DNA of 64,000 bases from Sphaerisporangium corydalis (GTDB lineage: Bacteria > Actinomycetota > Actinomycetes > Streptosporangiales > Streptosporangiaceae): assembly GCF_025506355.1 (NCBI RefSeq), contig NZ_JANZYP010000002.1, forward strand, positions 62,001 through 126,000, given 5' to 3'. Positions 1 through 7,846 of this stretch are shown here, piece after piece. Every line of letters begins with the position of its first letter. Position 1 is the first letter of the stretch. Below the pieces are notes generated by a model that was given only the letters and a program-made list of their open reading frames with translations, was not told the DNA's origin and made no database searches. A program made the translations under genes and the position numbers.

Positions 1-458
1 TTGACGATCTTGTCCACGATGTCCGCGCCCTCGATCACCTCACCGAAGATGGTGTGCTTGCCGTTGAGGTGGGGGGTGGGGACGACCGTGATGAAGAACT
101 GGGAGCCGTTGGTCCCCCGGCCGAAGCGCTTGCCGGCGTTGGCCATGGCGAGCAGGTAGGGCCGGTCGAACCTCAGGTCCGGGGCGATCTCGTCGTCGAA
201 GTCGTAGCCGGGGCCGCCGATGCCCTGGCCGAGCGGGTCGCCGCCCTGGATCATGAAGTCCTGGATGACCCGGTGGAAGATCGTGCCGTCGTACAGCTTG
301 TCGTTGCTCTTCTGCCCGGTCTCGGGGTGGGTCCACTCCCTGTCGCCCTGGGCGAGCTCTACGAAGTTGCGCACGGTCTTGGGCGCGTGGTCAGGGAAGA
401 GACGGAGCGTGATGTCTCCGAGAGTGGTCCGCAGTTTTGCGATGAGATTCTCAGCCAC
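1..458 (-). CDS. Peptidyl-prolyl cis-trans isomerase, cyclophilin type (partial, 3' end outside window)
   Basis: The minus-strand frame reads through the window edge and encodes a cyclophilin that catalyses cis-trans isomerisation of prolyl bonds. The core cyclophilin signatures are visible in order: FHRVIQDFMIQGGD (with the catalytic Arg), GSQFFIT and HLNGKHTIFGEV. The chosen start is a GTG at 456-458, preceded by an AAGGGGG-like ribosome site; it gives a short cytoplasmic form with no signal peptide. About 152 residues are present and only the last few beta-strand residues are missing. The family call is certain; the exact start is less so. Confidence 0.93.
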   Translation of the reverse strand, partial: MAENLIAKLRTTLGDITLRLFPDHAPKTVRNFVELAQGDREWTHPETGQKSNDKLYDGTIFHRVIQDFMIQGGDPLGQGIGGPGYDFDDEIAPDLRFDRPYLLAMANAGKRFGRGTNGSQFFITVVPTPHLNGKHTIFGEVIEGADIVDKIV

Positions 459-624
459 GAGAGGACTGCCCCCTTCGATATGTCCGATTTCTGGGTCAGA
501 TTCATGAGGTTTTGGTGAGTATGACGCATTGACCTCCCCCGCATCCTCCCATGCCGCGTAAGGATTGAGCCGCTTTCGAGCGGGAAGGTGAGCCTGCGGG
601 GCCCCAAGGACCTGGGAGGTTATC

Positions 625-1116
625 GTGTCCCTGACACTGAGAAAGAACCGCGTCAGGCTGGTCGTACCCGGGACGCGGATGGATCGGATGAAGGCCCAGG
701 CCGTGCGTACGGCGGACCAAGTCCGCCCGATGGCGAGCAACGCCCGAGAGGTCGCGGCTCACCGCATCGAGGACGCCCGAGTCTGGGCGGCGCCCGTGCT
801 CGATCGCGCGGCGCATTCGGTGGAAGAGCAGATCGCGCCGAAGGTCAGCGCGTTCCTGGTCCAGGCGGCGGAGAAGATCGATCCCGCGCCGTCGATCAGG
901 CGACGTGGACGCTGGTCGACGGTCGCGCTGCTGGCCGGCGTCGCCGCGTGCGCGGTGGGCATCATGATCTACCGCAACAACACCCGCCAGTGGGCCGACT
1001 CCATGAAGGACAGCGCGGCCGACGCCAGCAGGTGGTCGGGCGACCGCATGGAAGACGGGGGACGGCCCGACGAGAGCGGCAGGAGGGCCGACGACCCGTC
1101 GCGCAGAACGCACTGA
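625..1116 (+). CDS. DUF5324-like membrane-anchored protein
   Basis: The 163-residue protein starts at a GTG behind a GGGAGG site at 615-620. A basic, helical N-terminal half of about 85 residues is rich in Ala, Arg and Glu. It is followed by RRRGRWSTVALLAGVAACAVGIMIY, split here only as a description of one membrane segment at about residues 92-115, and then a charged low-complexity tail. This layout, and the position next to a cyclophilin gene, resembles the DUF5324 family of actinomycetes. No catalytic motif is visible and the function is unknown. The family assignment rests on layout and context and is moderate. Confidence 0.6.
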   Translation: MSLTLRKNRVRLVVPGTRMDRMKAQAVRTADQVRPMASNAREVAAHRIEDARVWAAPVLDRAAHSVEEQIAPKVSAFLVQAAEKIDPAPSIRRRGRWSTVALLAGVAACAVGIMIYRNNTRQWADSMKDSAADASRWSGDRMEDGGRPDESGRRADDPSRRTH

Positions 1117-1129
1117 TCGGATAGGCGAT

Positions 1130-1158
1130 CGCGCCCCCGGGGTCACCCCGGGGGCGCG
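1130..1158 (+). terminator. Strong hairpin terminator
   Basis: Perfect 13-bp arms CGCGCCCCCGGGG and CCCCGGGGGCGCG enclose a TCA loop, 13 nt after the stop of the DUF5324-like gene. A short GTT-rich tail follows rather than a clear U-run. It separates this gene from the operator region of the next gene. Confidence 0.75.
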
Positions 1159-1176
1159 TTCCGTTGTTGACGGTTG

Positions 1177-1203
1177 GCCAAGCGCTTGTTAGAACGTGTT
1201 CCA
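1177..1203 (+). promoter_or_regulatory. Tandem KstR2-like and KstR-like operator
   Basis: Two adjoining dyads lie 24 nt before the start of the lipocalin-like gene. GCCAAGCGCTTGTT (1177-1190) matches the published KstR2 pattern AnCAAGnnCTTGnT except at its first base. TAGAACGTGTTCCA (1190-1203) matches the KstR pattern TnnAACnnGTTnnA at every fixed position. Both regulators are TetR-family repressors of sterol catabolism in mycolic-acid actinobacteria. Use of the sites here is inferred from pattern match only; other TetR-type regulators bind similar dyads. Confidence 0.55.
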
Positions 1204-1226
1204 CATCACCGATCAGTGGAGCACCG

Positions 1227-2300
1227 ATGACGCTGTCGCCGCTCGACGACTTCCCGATCCACCAGACCTCTCAGGTGATGCGCCATGTCGCCACCTCCGA
1301 CCGCAACTTCTACGACCGGTACTACTTCAACTGCCACGCCGGATCCGACGAGCTCATGCTGATCATCGGCGTGGGCCAGTACCCCAACCTCGGCGTGACC
1401 GACGCGTTCGCCTGCGTGCGCACACCTGGCCTGCACCGCGTCGTCCGCGCCTCACGCGAGCTCGGGAATGACCGGATGGACACAACGGTCGGCCCGTTCC
1501 GCGTCGAGGTCATCGAGGGGCTCAAGCGCCTGCGGGTGGTGCTCTCGGACAACGAGCACGGCCTGTCGTTCGACCTCACCTGGGAGGGCACCATCCCGGC
1601 GACGCTCGAACCACGGCACTTCATCCGCTGGCAGGAGCGGGTCATGTTCGACTCGACGCGGATGGCGCAGACAGGCCGGTGGACCGGGCACATCATGGTC
1701 GGCGACGAGCGCATCGAGGTGACCCCCGACCGCTGGCAGGGCACCCGCGACCGGTCCTGGGGCATCCGCCCGGTTGGCGAGGCCGAGCCGCCCGGCATCC
1801 AGGCCAAGAACGCCGGCACCTTCTACTGGCTCTACGCCCCCATGCAGTTCGACGACCACGCCATCCTGTGCATCGTGCAGGAGGACGAGAAGGGCCGCCG
1901 CGTCCTTGAGGAGGCCGTGCGCGTGTGGCCGTCGGGCGAGGAGGAGTACCTGGGCCGGCCGGAGTACCGCCCCGAGTACGCTCCCGGCACCCGCGACGTC
2001 ACCTCGGCCACGATCACGCTCGCGCCCCCGGGCGGCAAGCCGTTCGACGTGCACTGCACGCCCATCCTGCCCGTCCACCTCATGGTCGGCACGGGGTACG
2101 GCCTGGAGCCCGGCTGGAAACACGGCATGTACCAGGGGCCCGAACCGGTCGTCCAGGGCGTCACCTACACGTTCCCGCAGGACCAGGGCGGCATGTGGGG
2201 GATGGTCGATGCCGTCGGCCGTTTCGAGTACGAGGGCAACGTCGGGTACGGCCTGTACGAATACTGGGCGCTCGGCCCGCATCCGTCCTTCCCCGCCTGA
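1227..2300 (+). CDS. Lipocalin-like two-domain protein (AttH/CrtC or DUF7064/7065 type), putative lipid or steroid role
   Basis: This 357-residue soluble protein has no signal peptide or membrane segment. Its beta-rich sequence (FYDRYYFNCHAGSDELMLI, then TGRWTGHIMVGDERIEV and WQGTRDRSWGIRP) resembles the two tandem lipocalin-like domains of the AttH/CrtC superfamily, annotated as DUF7064/7065 in actinobacteria. Members are thought to bind or modify hydrophobic substrates; no reaction is proven. The ATG at 1227 is preferred over upstream in-frame codons because the operator at 1177-1203 would lie inside a longer reading frame. The operator suggests control by a sterol- or acyl-CoA-responsive TetR repressor. 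It is monocistronic as far as can be seen. Confidence 0.7.
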   Translation: MTLSPLDDFPIHQTSQVMRHVATSDRNFYDRYYFNCHAGSDELMLIIGVGQYPNLGVTDAFACVRTPGLHRVVRASRELGNDRMDTTVGPFRVEVIEGLKRLRVVLSDNEHGLSFDLTWEGTIPATLEPRHFIRWQERVMFDSTRMAQTGRWTGHIMVGDERIEVTPDRWQGTRDRSWGIRPVGEAEPPGIQAKNAGTFYWLYAPMQFDDHAILCIVQEDEKGRRVLEEAVRVWPSGEEEYLGRPEYRPEYAPGTRDVTSATITLAPPGGKPFDVHCTPILPVHLMVGTGYGLEPGWKHGMYQGPEPVVQGVTYTFPQDQGGMWGMVDAVGRFEYEGNVGYGLYEYWALGPHPSFPA

Positions 2301-2364
2301 ACCAGGGGATCCTCGCGTACGTTCCTGAGAGTGGAATCCCCCATTCCCAGGAGCGGAGGTGGGT

Positions 2365-2793
2365 ATGTCGGCCGATGAGTCAGGGACGACACGCCGCACA
2401 ATGATCTTCAGAAGCCTCGCGGGCGGGTTCACCGCCATGTTGGGCCTGATCGGTGTACGGCCGGCCCAGGCCTCGGTGGAGGCGTCCGAGGAGTCGGAGA
2501 CGGCGGCCGGAGCGGTCCTCGCCAAGACCAAGAGCATTCCGGTCGGCGGCGGAAAGATCATCAAGGGTAAGTACGTCGTCACGCAGCCCAAGAAGGGTGT
2601 GTTCCGGGCGTTCAGCGCCAAGTGCACCCATCAGGGGTGCGCGGTGGCGAGTGTCAGCCGAGGCACCATCAACTGTCCCTGCCATGGCAGCAAGTTCAAG
2701 ATCGCTACAGGGGCCGTGGCGCACGGCCCCGCGGCCCGCCCCCTCCCCAAGAAGAAGATCACGATTTCCAAGGGCGTCATCCGGCTGAAGTAA
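2365..2793 (+). CDS. Rieske (2Fe-2S) protein, probable Tat substrate
   Basis: The 142-residue protein starts at ATG 2365 with GGAGG five bases upstream. A twin Arg (TTRRTMIF) precedes a hydrophobic stretch ending APAQA-like at about residue 36, as in Tat signal peptides that export folded cofactor proteins. The cluster ligands are present as CTH (Cys87, His89) and CPCH (Cys104, His107), with Cys92 and Cys106 placed to form the usual disulfide. It is a small single-domain Rieske protein, not a cytochrome bc subunit, and probably an extracytoplasmic electron carrier. Its partner is unknown; no oxidase or oxygenase lies beside it. Confidence 0.85.
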   Translation: MSADESGTTRRTMIFRSLAGGFTAMLGLIGVRPAQASVEASEESETAAGAVLAKTKSIPVGGGKIIKGKYVVTQPKKGVFRAFSAKCTHQGCAVASVSRGTINCPCHGSKFKIATGAVAHGPAARPLPKKKITISKGVIRLK

Positions 2794-2803
2794 GATCGTT
2801 GTC

Positions 2804-2832
2804 GGCGTCCCCGTCCAGCGGCCGGGGACGCC
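2804..2832 (+). terminator. Hairpin terminator after the Rieske gene
   Basis: Arms GGCGTCCCCG and CGGGGACGCC (10 bp, perfect) with a 9-nt loop start 10 nt after the stop codon. There is no U-tract, which is common in high-GC actinobacteria. Confidence 0.55.
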
Positions 2833-2899
2833 AGATCATCCTTTACCGAGATTTACCAGGCTAAGGACTAGATATCCTCCTGGCGGGCAGCGGCAAGCC

Positions 2900-4219
2900 G
2901 TGTCCGAGACCGGTAGTTCCGAACGCGCGGATATCTCCAGCGTCTTCCCTTCGTTCCCCGCAGACGGTGACGGCGTGGCCGACATGCCGAGCCTCCCGTC
3001 CGGCGTGGCCGGCTCCGGTACGGCGCGTGCCGGCGTCTCCGTCAACGACCCTCCCACCGGACCGCAGGCCCCCGAGCGCGAGACGCACGGCGACGGCGGG
3101 GACGTGGCCACCGCGCCGGCCGGCGACTCCCCCGACGGGACGCGGAAGGTCGACCAGAAGGACTTCGAGCAGCCGTTCGGGCGTCCCGGGCGCCCGCTGC
3201 GGAGCAACCCCTTTCTGTTCGGCCTGACCGCGGCCCTCGGCGTGCTCACCGCCTGGCTGCTCGTCCAGGCGATCGCCGGCGTGAGCTCGGCGCTCATCCT
3301 GATCATCGTCTCGCTGTTCCTGGCGATCGGCCTCAACCCCGCCGTCGAGGCGCTGCAACGCCGGAACCTGTCCCGCCGCCTGGCCATCACGATCGTCTTC
3401 GGCGGCGTCATCATCTTCTTCGTGGGCTTCGGGCTCGCAATCGTGCCCCCGCTGACCGACCAGACCACGGGGTTCATCCAGCACCTCCCCGAGTACGTGC
3501 AGCAGTTGCAGAACCATCCGCTGATCCGCTCGGTGGATCAGCGCTACCAGGTCCTGGACAAGCTCCAGCAGTACGTCAGCAGCGGCAGCCTGGCCAGTCA
3601 GATGTTCGGCGGCCTGCTCGGCGTGGCGAGCGTCGTGATCAGCGCGTTGTTCAGCGGGCTCACGATCCTGGTGCTGACCCTCTACTTCCTCGGCTCGCTG
3701 AACTCGATCAAGGAGATCGGCTACCGGCTCGTCCCGCGTTCGCGCCGGACCCGCGTGCGGCTGCTGGGCGACGAGATCCTCAAGCAGATCGGCGGCTACG
3801 TCGCCGGCAACCTGATCATCTCGCTGATCGCGGGCGTGGTGACCTTCGTCTTCCTGGCCATCCTGCGGGTGCCGTACGCGCTGGCGCTCGCCATCTTCGT
3901 CGCCATCACCGACCTGATCCCCATGGTCGGCGCGGTCGTCGGCGCCGTCGTGGTGACCGGTGTGGGCTTCCTGACCTCGGTCCAGGTCGGTGTCATCTGC
4001 CTGATCTTCTTCGTGGTGTACCAGCAGATCGAGAACTACGTCATCTCGCCGCCGGTGTTCCGGTCGTCGGTCGCCGTCCCGCCGATCGCGACGATCATCG
4101 GGGCGCTGCTCGGTGGCGCGCTGCTCGGCATCGTGGGCGCGCTGCTCGGCATCCCGCTGGCGGCGGCCGTCCTGCTCCTGGTCAGAGAGGTGGTCTTCCC
4201 CCGTCAGGAACGCCTGTGA
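2900..4219 (+). CDS. AI-2E family transporter
   Basis: The 439-residue protein has a disordered, acidic and Pro-rich N-terminal region of about 95 residues and then the hydrophobic core of the AI-2E/PerM exporter family (PF01594): about seven to eight membrane segments and the family's conserved C-terminal stretch IENYVISPPVF followed by a Gly/Leu-rich pair of helices. Family members export small molecules or ions; the substrate is not deducible. The GTG start at 2900 has no clear ribosome site, and the extended N-terminus is longer than usual, so translation may begin further in. Its 3' end overlaps the convergent PadR gene by 38 bp. Confidence 0.82.
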   Translation: MSETGSSERADISSVFPSFPADGDGVADMPSLPSGVAGSGTARAGVSVNDPPTGPQAPERETHGDGGDVATAPAGDSPDGTRKVDQKDFEQPFGRPGRPLRSNPFLFGLTAALGVLTAWLLVQAIAGVSSALILIIVSLFLAIGLNPAVEALQRRNLSRRLAITIVFGGVIIFFVGFGLAIVPPLTDQTTGFIQHLPEYVQQLQNHPLIRSVDQRYQVLDKLQQYVSSGSLASQMFGGLLGVASVVISALFSGLTILVLTLYFLGSLNSIKEIGYRLVPRSRRTRVRLLGDEILKQIGGYVAGNLIISLIAGVVTFVFLAILRVPYALALAIFVAITDLIPMVGAVVGAVVVTGVGFLTSVQVGVICLIFFVVYQQIENYVISPPVFRSSVAVPPIATIIGALLGGALLGIVGALLGIPLAAAVLLLVREVVFPRQERL

Positions 4220-4832
4220 CCGCCTGGTCGTCCAGCAGGCCGGACAGCAGGCCGGCCTTCACCGGGCCGGACCACCCGAGCTCGCCGGACCGGAGGCGGG
4301 CGACGACCCCGCGCACCCAGTCGAGCTCGGTGGCGCGCAGGGCGCGGTCGCACTCCAGTTCCAGCGTGAGGATCGGGGGCAGGCCGGAGGCCGCGAGCCC
4401 GCTCATGTGGGCGTCGTAGGACACGACCATGCCCTCCAGAGTGGCGGCCCGGGTCCCCAGGCAGCGCTCGACGTCCTCGACCGGCAGGCAGCCCATCAGC
4501 GAGACCGCGGCGAGGAACGGGCGGGTGTCGGAACCGGGCTCCTCCAGAAGGCGCCGCAGGCGGCTCGTCAGCTCGGCCTGCCCCTCCGCGGTGATCTCGT
4601 ACACCGTGCGCTCGGGCCGCCGGCCCTCGCGGGTCGTCTCGACCGGGGTGATCAGCTCTTCCGCGGCCAGCCGGCCGACCGCGTGGTACAGGCTGCGCGG
4701 CAGGCCCGTGATGTAGTCCTTGTGCGTCTCAAGGATGAACCGGTGCAGCTCGTAGGGGTGGCTGGACCGGATGGAGAGCAGCGCCAGCGCGGTCAGCCCC
4801 ACCAGGTCGTGGTCGCTCCGCCGCCGCGCCAT
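4182..4832 (-). CDS. PadR family transcriptional regulator
   Basis: This 216-residue regulator has an N-terminal winged helix (LTALALLSIRSSHPYELHRF, then YHAVGRLAAEELITPVE and the wing RPERTVYEITAEGQ), as in PadR proteins, and a helical C-terminal dimerisation domain of the Vir_act_alpha_C type. Proteins of this family repress transport or detoxification genes on ligand binding. A perfect palindrome at 4869-4880 lies 36 bp before its start, so autoregulation is likely. It converges on and overlaps the AI-2E exporter gene, which may or may not be its target. Confidence 0.88.
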   Translation of the reverse strand: MARRRSDHDLVGLTALALLSIRSSHPYELHRFILETHKDYITGLPRSLYHAVGRLAAEELITPVETTREGRRPERTVYEITAEGQAELTSRLRRLLEEPGSDTRPFLAAVSLMGCLPVEDVERCLGTRAATLEGMVVSYDAHMSGLAASGLPPILTLELECDRALRATELDWVRGVVARLRSGELGWSGPVKAGLLSGLLDDQAVTGVPDGGRPPL

Positions 4833-4868
4833 CGTCCCCGCCTTCAGTGCGTGCGAGATTCTCTATTG

Positions 4869-4880
4869 CAGTGCGCACTG
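4869..4880 (-). promoter_or_regulatory. Palindromic operator upstream of padR-like gene
   Basis: CAGTGCGCACTG is a perfect 12-bp palindrome, flanked by TTG and TAG. It sits in the promoter region of the PadR gene, which is where PadR autorepressors usually bind. Binding is inferred. Confidence 0.45.
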
Positions 4881-4919
4881 TAGTTGGAGGGAACGACCTC
4901 GTCCAGGCGAACCCGCCGG

Positions 4920-5462
4920 TCACAGCCGCCACCGCTGGTTGCTCCAGCGGTTGCAGTCCCACAGGTGGATCCGGGCGCCGTTGCTGCCGACGCCCTTCAG
5001 GTCGGCGTCCAGGCAGCGGCCGCTGGCGAGGTTGTAGATGGTGCGGCTGATCCGGTCGAACATCCACTGCTGGTTGGACCGGCCGTCGCAGTCCCACAAC
5101 TGGACGCGGGTGCCGTTCCTGGCGAGGTTCCCCCGGTCGGCGTCCAGGCAGCGGCCGTTGGCCAGGGTGCGGATCGTGTGGGTGGCCGGGTCGTAGGTCC
5201 ACGACTGGTTGGCCCGGCCGTTGCAGTCCCAGAGCTGGACGCGCGTTCCGTTGCTCCCGATGCGGCCGAGGTCGGCGTCCATGCAGCGGCCGTCGGCCCT
5301 GCTGTGGATGGGGCCGGGGCCGCGCGTCACGCCGGACACGGCCCCGGCCGAAGGACCGGGCCCGGGACCGGCCGCCGAGACGGCCACAGGAGGGGCGGCG
5401 GCCGTCGCGCAGCCGAAAGCGACCGTGAACGCCTGAGCCGCCCTGATGAGTACCCGTCGCAT
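4920..5462 (-). CDS. Secreted ricin-type beta-trefoil lectin (paralogue A)
   Basis: This 180-residue protein begins at ATG 5462 with a GAAGGGG ribosome site. A signal peptide (MRRVLIRAAQAFTVAFGC followed by an Ala/Val-rich stretch) leads to a Gly/Pro linker and three QxW-type repeats. Each repeat reads GRCxDAD, then NGxRxQLWDCxGxxNQxW, which is the sugar-binding pattern of ricin B domains (CBM13). No enzyme domain is attached, so it probably acts as a free secreted carbohydrate-binding protein. It is a tandem paralogue of the gene at 5589-6089, and their signal-peptide DNA shares more than 30 identical bases, suggesting a recent duplication or gene conversion. Confidence 0.9.
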   Translation of the reverse strand: MRRVLIRAAQAFTVAFGCATAAAPPVAVSAAGPGPGPSAGAVSGVTRGPGPIHSRADGRCMDADLGRIGSNGTRVQLWDCNGRANQSWTYDPATHTIRTLANGRCLDADRGNLARNGTRVQLWDCDGRSNQQWMFDRISRTIYNLASGRCLDADLKGVGSNGARIHLWDCNRWSNQRWRL

Positions 5463-5494
5463 GGCCGGTCCCCTTCCGTGCACACCTGTCCACT

Positions 5495-5518
5495 TACTCT
5501 CCGTAGTCGAATTTACAC
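5495..5518 (-). promoter_or_regulatory. Shared upstream motif of the lectin pair, copy 1
   Basis: This 24-bp stretch matches 6220-6243 at 21 positions. Read on the minus strand it has the form GTGTAARTTCRACTAC, then SGAGAGTA. It lies 32 bp before the start of lectin A. It is either a common promoter or an operator; no matching sigma consensus is obvious. Confidence 0.5.
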
Positions 5519-5588
5519 ATGATGGCGAGGAGTGGCCGGGCTCGACACGGCCGGGTCAGGCGCTCATGTGCCGGAGGGCCGCCGGGCG

Positions 5589-6089
5589 TCAGACCGTCCA
5601 CTTCTGGTTGGCCCACCCGTTGCAGTCCCAGAGCTGCACCTTGGTGCCGTTGCTGCCGATGCCGCCCAGGTCGGCGTCCAGGCACCGCCCGTTGTACATG
5701 CTGTACACCGTGTGGCTGATCGCGTCATAGATCCACTTCTGGTTGCTCCAGCCGTTGCAGTCCCAAAGCTGCACCTTGGTGCCGTTGCCACTGATGGTGT
5801 TCAGGTCCGCGTCCAGGCAGCGGTTGTTGTACTTGGTGCGGATCGTGTGGGTCTTCACGTCGTAGGCCCACTTCTGGTTGTTCCAGCCGTTGCAGTTCCA
5901 CAACTGGACCTTGGTGCCGTTGTCGCTGATGGTGTTCAGGTCGGCGTCCAGGCAGCGCCAGTTGGAATGGCTGCGGATCGGGCCGGTCGAGCCGAGCGCC
6001 GCCGACACCCCCGTCGAGCCGGCGACGATCGCCGCGCAGCCGAAAGCGACCGTGAACGCCTGAGCCGCCGTGGTGAGTTTCCGTCGCAT
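5589..6089 (-). CDS. Secreted ricin-type beta-trefoil lectin (paralogue B)
   Basis: This 166-residue protein starts at ATG 6089 behind AGAGGAG. A signal peptide (MRRKLTTAAQAFTVAFGCAA) is followed by three ricin-B repeats, each with RCLDADL and NGTKVQLW(D/N)CNGW(x)NQKW, giving a complete beta-trefoil of about 125 residues. The sugar-contacting Asp of each LDADL and the QxW core are intact in all three repeats. There is no catalytic partner in the same protein. Together with paralogue A and the xylanolytic genes later in the window it fits a polysaccharide-degrading lifestyle, though its ligand is unknown. The leader between the conserved motif (6220-6243) and the start is about 130 bp. Confidence 0.9.
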   Translation of the reverse strand: MRRKLTTAAQAFTVAFGCAAIVAGSTGVSAALGSTGPIRSHSNWRCLDADLNTISDNGTKVQLWNCNGWNNQKWAYDVKTHTIRTKYNNRCLDADLNTISGNGTKVQLWDCNGWSNQKWIYDAISHTVYSMYNGRCLDADLGGIGSNGTKVQLWDCNGWANQKWTV

Positions 6090-6219
6090 CGTGCCTGGTC
6101 TCCTCTTCGTGCGCGAGTCATGCGGCGGCGAAGGGAGGAACAAGGAAGACAAAGGGTGAGGATGCGCCTCGTCCCGGCCCCCGCCTGACGTGCCCGTCCT
6201 GAGAGCACGCCCGACCAAC

Positions 6220-6243
6220 TACTCTCGGTAGTTGAACTTACAC
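6220..6243 (-). promoter_or_regulatory. Shared upstream motif of the lectin pair, copy 2
   Basis: Second copy of the motif at 5495-5518, with three mismatches in 24 bp. It lies 130 bp before the start of lectin B. The flanking DNA outside the motif has diverged, so conservation of this block suggests function. Confidence 0.5.
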
Positions 6244-6332
6244 GCGAAGTTATGGAACGAGGCTGGTTGACACGACGGCGGGACGCCGCGTCGCGGGCGG
6301 CCCGCCGGTGGGGGATGACGGCCGTCAGGGCG

Positions 6333-7733
6333 TCACATGTTGATCATGTGGCCCGCGAGCCCGTGGACGGCCTCCTTGACGGCCTCGCCGAGCGTCGGGT
6401 GGGCGTGCACGTTGCGCGCCACCTCGTTGACCGTCAGGTCCCACTGCTGGGCGAGGGTCAGCTCGGGAAGCAGCTCGGTGACCTCGGGGCCGATGAGGTG
6501 GGCGCCGATCAGCTCGCCGTACCGCGCGTCGCTGAGGAGCTTGACGAAGCCGGTGGGGTCCCCGAGGCCGTGCGCCTTGCCGTTCGCCGTGAACGGGAAC
6601 TTCGCCACCTTCACGTCGAAGCCCTTCTCCCTGGCCTGCGCCTCGGTGTGGCCGAAGCTCGCGATCTGCGGCTGGCAGAAGGTCGCCCTCGGGATCATGA
6701 CGTAGTCGAGCTCCATGGTCTCGGCGCCGGCGATCGTCTCGGCGGCGACGATCCCCATCGCCTCGGCGGCGTGCGCGAGCATCAGCTTCGCGGTGACGTC
6801 GCCGATGGCGAAGATGTGCGGCACGCTCGTCCGGCATCCCCCGTCGACGTCGATGGCGCCGCGCTCGGTCAGGCGCACCCCGGTGTTCTCCAGGCCGTAG
6901 CCCTCGACGCGCGGCTGGAAGCCGATGGCCTGCAGCACCTTGTCGGCCTCGATCGTGCGCGACTCCCCGTCCCGCGACACCGTCACGCGCACCTTGTCGC
7001 CCGACTCGTCGATGGACTCGACCCGGGTCGAGGTCAGGATCTCGACGCCGAGCCGCTTGTAGCGCCGCGCCAGCTCCGCCGAGACCTCCTCGTCCTCCAG
7101 GGGGACGACGCGGTCGAGGAACTCGACGATCGTGACCTTGACCCCGTAGTTGTGCAGGACGTAGGCGAACTCCACGCCGATCGCGCCCGCGCCGGCGATG
7201 ATGATGCTCTCGGGGAGCCGGTCGCTGAGGATCTGCTCCTCGTAGGTCACGACGCGGTCGCTGATCGAGGTGCCGGGCAGCAGCCGCGTGGTCGCGCCCG
7301 TCGCGATGACGCAGTGGTCGAAGGTCACCGTCTCGGTGCCGCCGCCGGTGCGGGCCACCTGAAGGGTGTTGGCGTCGGTGAAGGTGCCGCGGCCGTCGTA
7401 CTCGGTGATGCCGTTCTTCTTCATCAGGTAGTGGACGCCCTTGACCCGGCCGTCGGCGACCTTGCGGCTGCGCTTGAAGGCCTCGGCGTAGTCGAAGGTG
7501 ACCTGGCCCTCCACCCGGATGCCGAATGTCTTGGCCTCCTGGGTGAACAGGTGGGCCAGCTCGGCGTTGCGCAGCAGCGCCTTGGAGGGGATGCACCCGA
7601 CGTTGAGGCAGACCCCGCCCCAGTAGCGTTCCTCCACGACCGCGGTGCTGAGCCCGAGCTGCGCGGCGCGCACGGCCGCGACGTACCCACCGGGGCCGGC
7701 CCCGACCACCACGACGTCAAAATGAGCAGTCAT
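6333..7733 (-). CDS. lpdA: Dihydrolipoyl dehydrogenase
   Basis: The 466-residue flavoprotein reoxidises dihydrolipoamide of 2-oxo-acid dehydrogenase complexes, passing electrons through a disulfide and FAD to NAD+. It has the FAD-binding GAGPGG near residue 11, the redox disulfide Cys42-Cys47 in [13 protein letters not shown], a second dinucleotide site [10 protein letters not shown], the GD-containing FAD motif FAIGDVTA, and the catalytic His445-Glu450 pair in [10 protein letters not shown] near the C-terminus. The length is typical. The start at 7733 skips an in-frame 28-codon extension that lacks family similarity. No E1 or E2 gene is adjacent, so it is a stand-alone copy. Confidence 0.95.
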   Translation of the reverse strand: MTAHFDVVVVGAGPGGYVAAVRAAQLGLSTAVVEERYWGGVCLNVGCIPSKALLRNAELAHLFTQEAKTFGIRVEGQVTFDYAEAFKRSRKVADGRVKGVHYLMKKNGITEYDGRGTFTDANTLQVARTGGGTETVTFDHCVIATGATTRLLPGTSISDRVVTYEEQILSDRLPESIIIAGAGAIGVEFAYVLHNYGVKVTIVEFLDRVVPLEDEEVSAELARRYKRLGVEILTSTRVESIDESGDKVRVTVSRDGESRTIEADKVLQAIGFQPRVEGYGLENTGVRLTERGAIDVDGGCRTSVPHIFAIGDVTAKLMLAHAAEAMGIVAAETIAGAETMELDYVMIPRATFCQPQIASFGHTEAQAREKGFDVKVAKFPFTANGKAHGLGDPTGFVKLLSDARYGELIGAHLIGPEVTELLPELTLAQQWDLTVNEVARNVHAHPTLGEAVKEAVHGLAGHMINM

Positions 7734-7810
7734 GCACCGGACGATAGGGGGTGGGCCCGTATCGCACCGCACCGGGGGCCCCGACTCCAACTCCGACAAC
7801 TTACAGCTTC

Positions 7811-7846
7811 TTGACAAGTAATTCTGTCGGTGTCATCGTGATGACA
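7811..7846 (+). promoter_or_regulatory. Promoter and palindrome overlapping a start codon (leaderless mRNA)
   Basis: TTGACA at 7811-7816 stands 17 bp from CATCGT at 7834-7839, and the ATG begins at 7846, where transcription would be expected to start. TGTCATCGTGATGACA (7831-7846) is a 16-bp palindrome broken only at its two central bases; it covers the -10 region and the first base of the start codon. No ribosome-binding site is present. This fits a leaderless, autorepressed gene. Confidence 0.5.
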
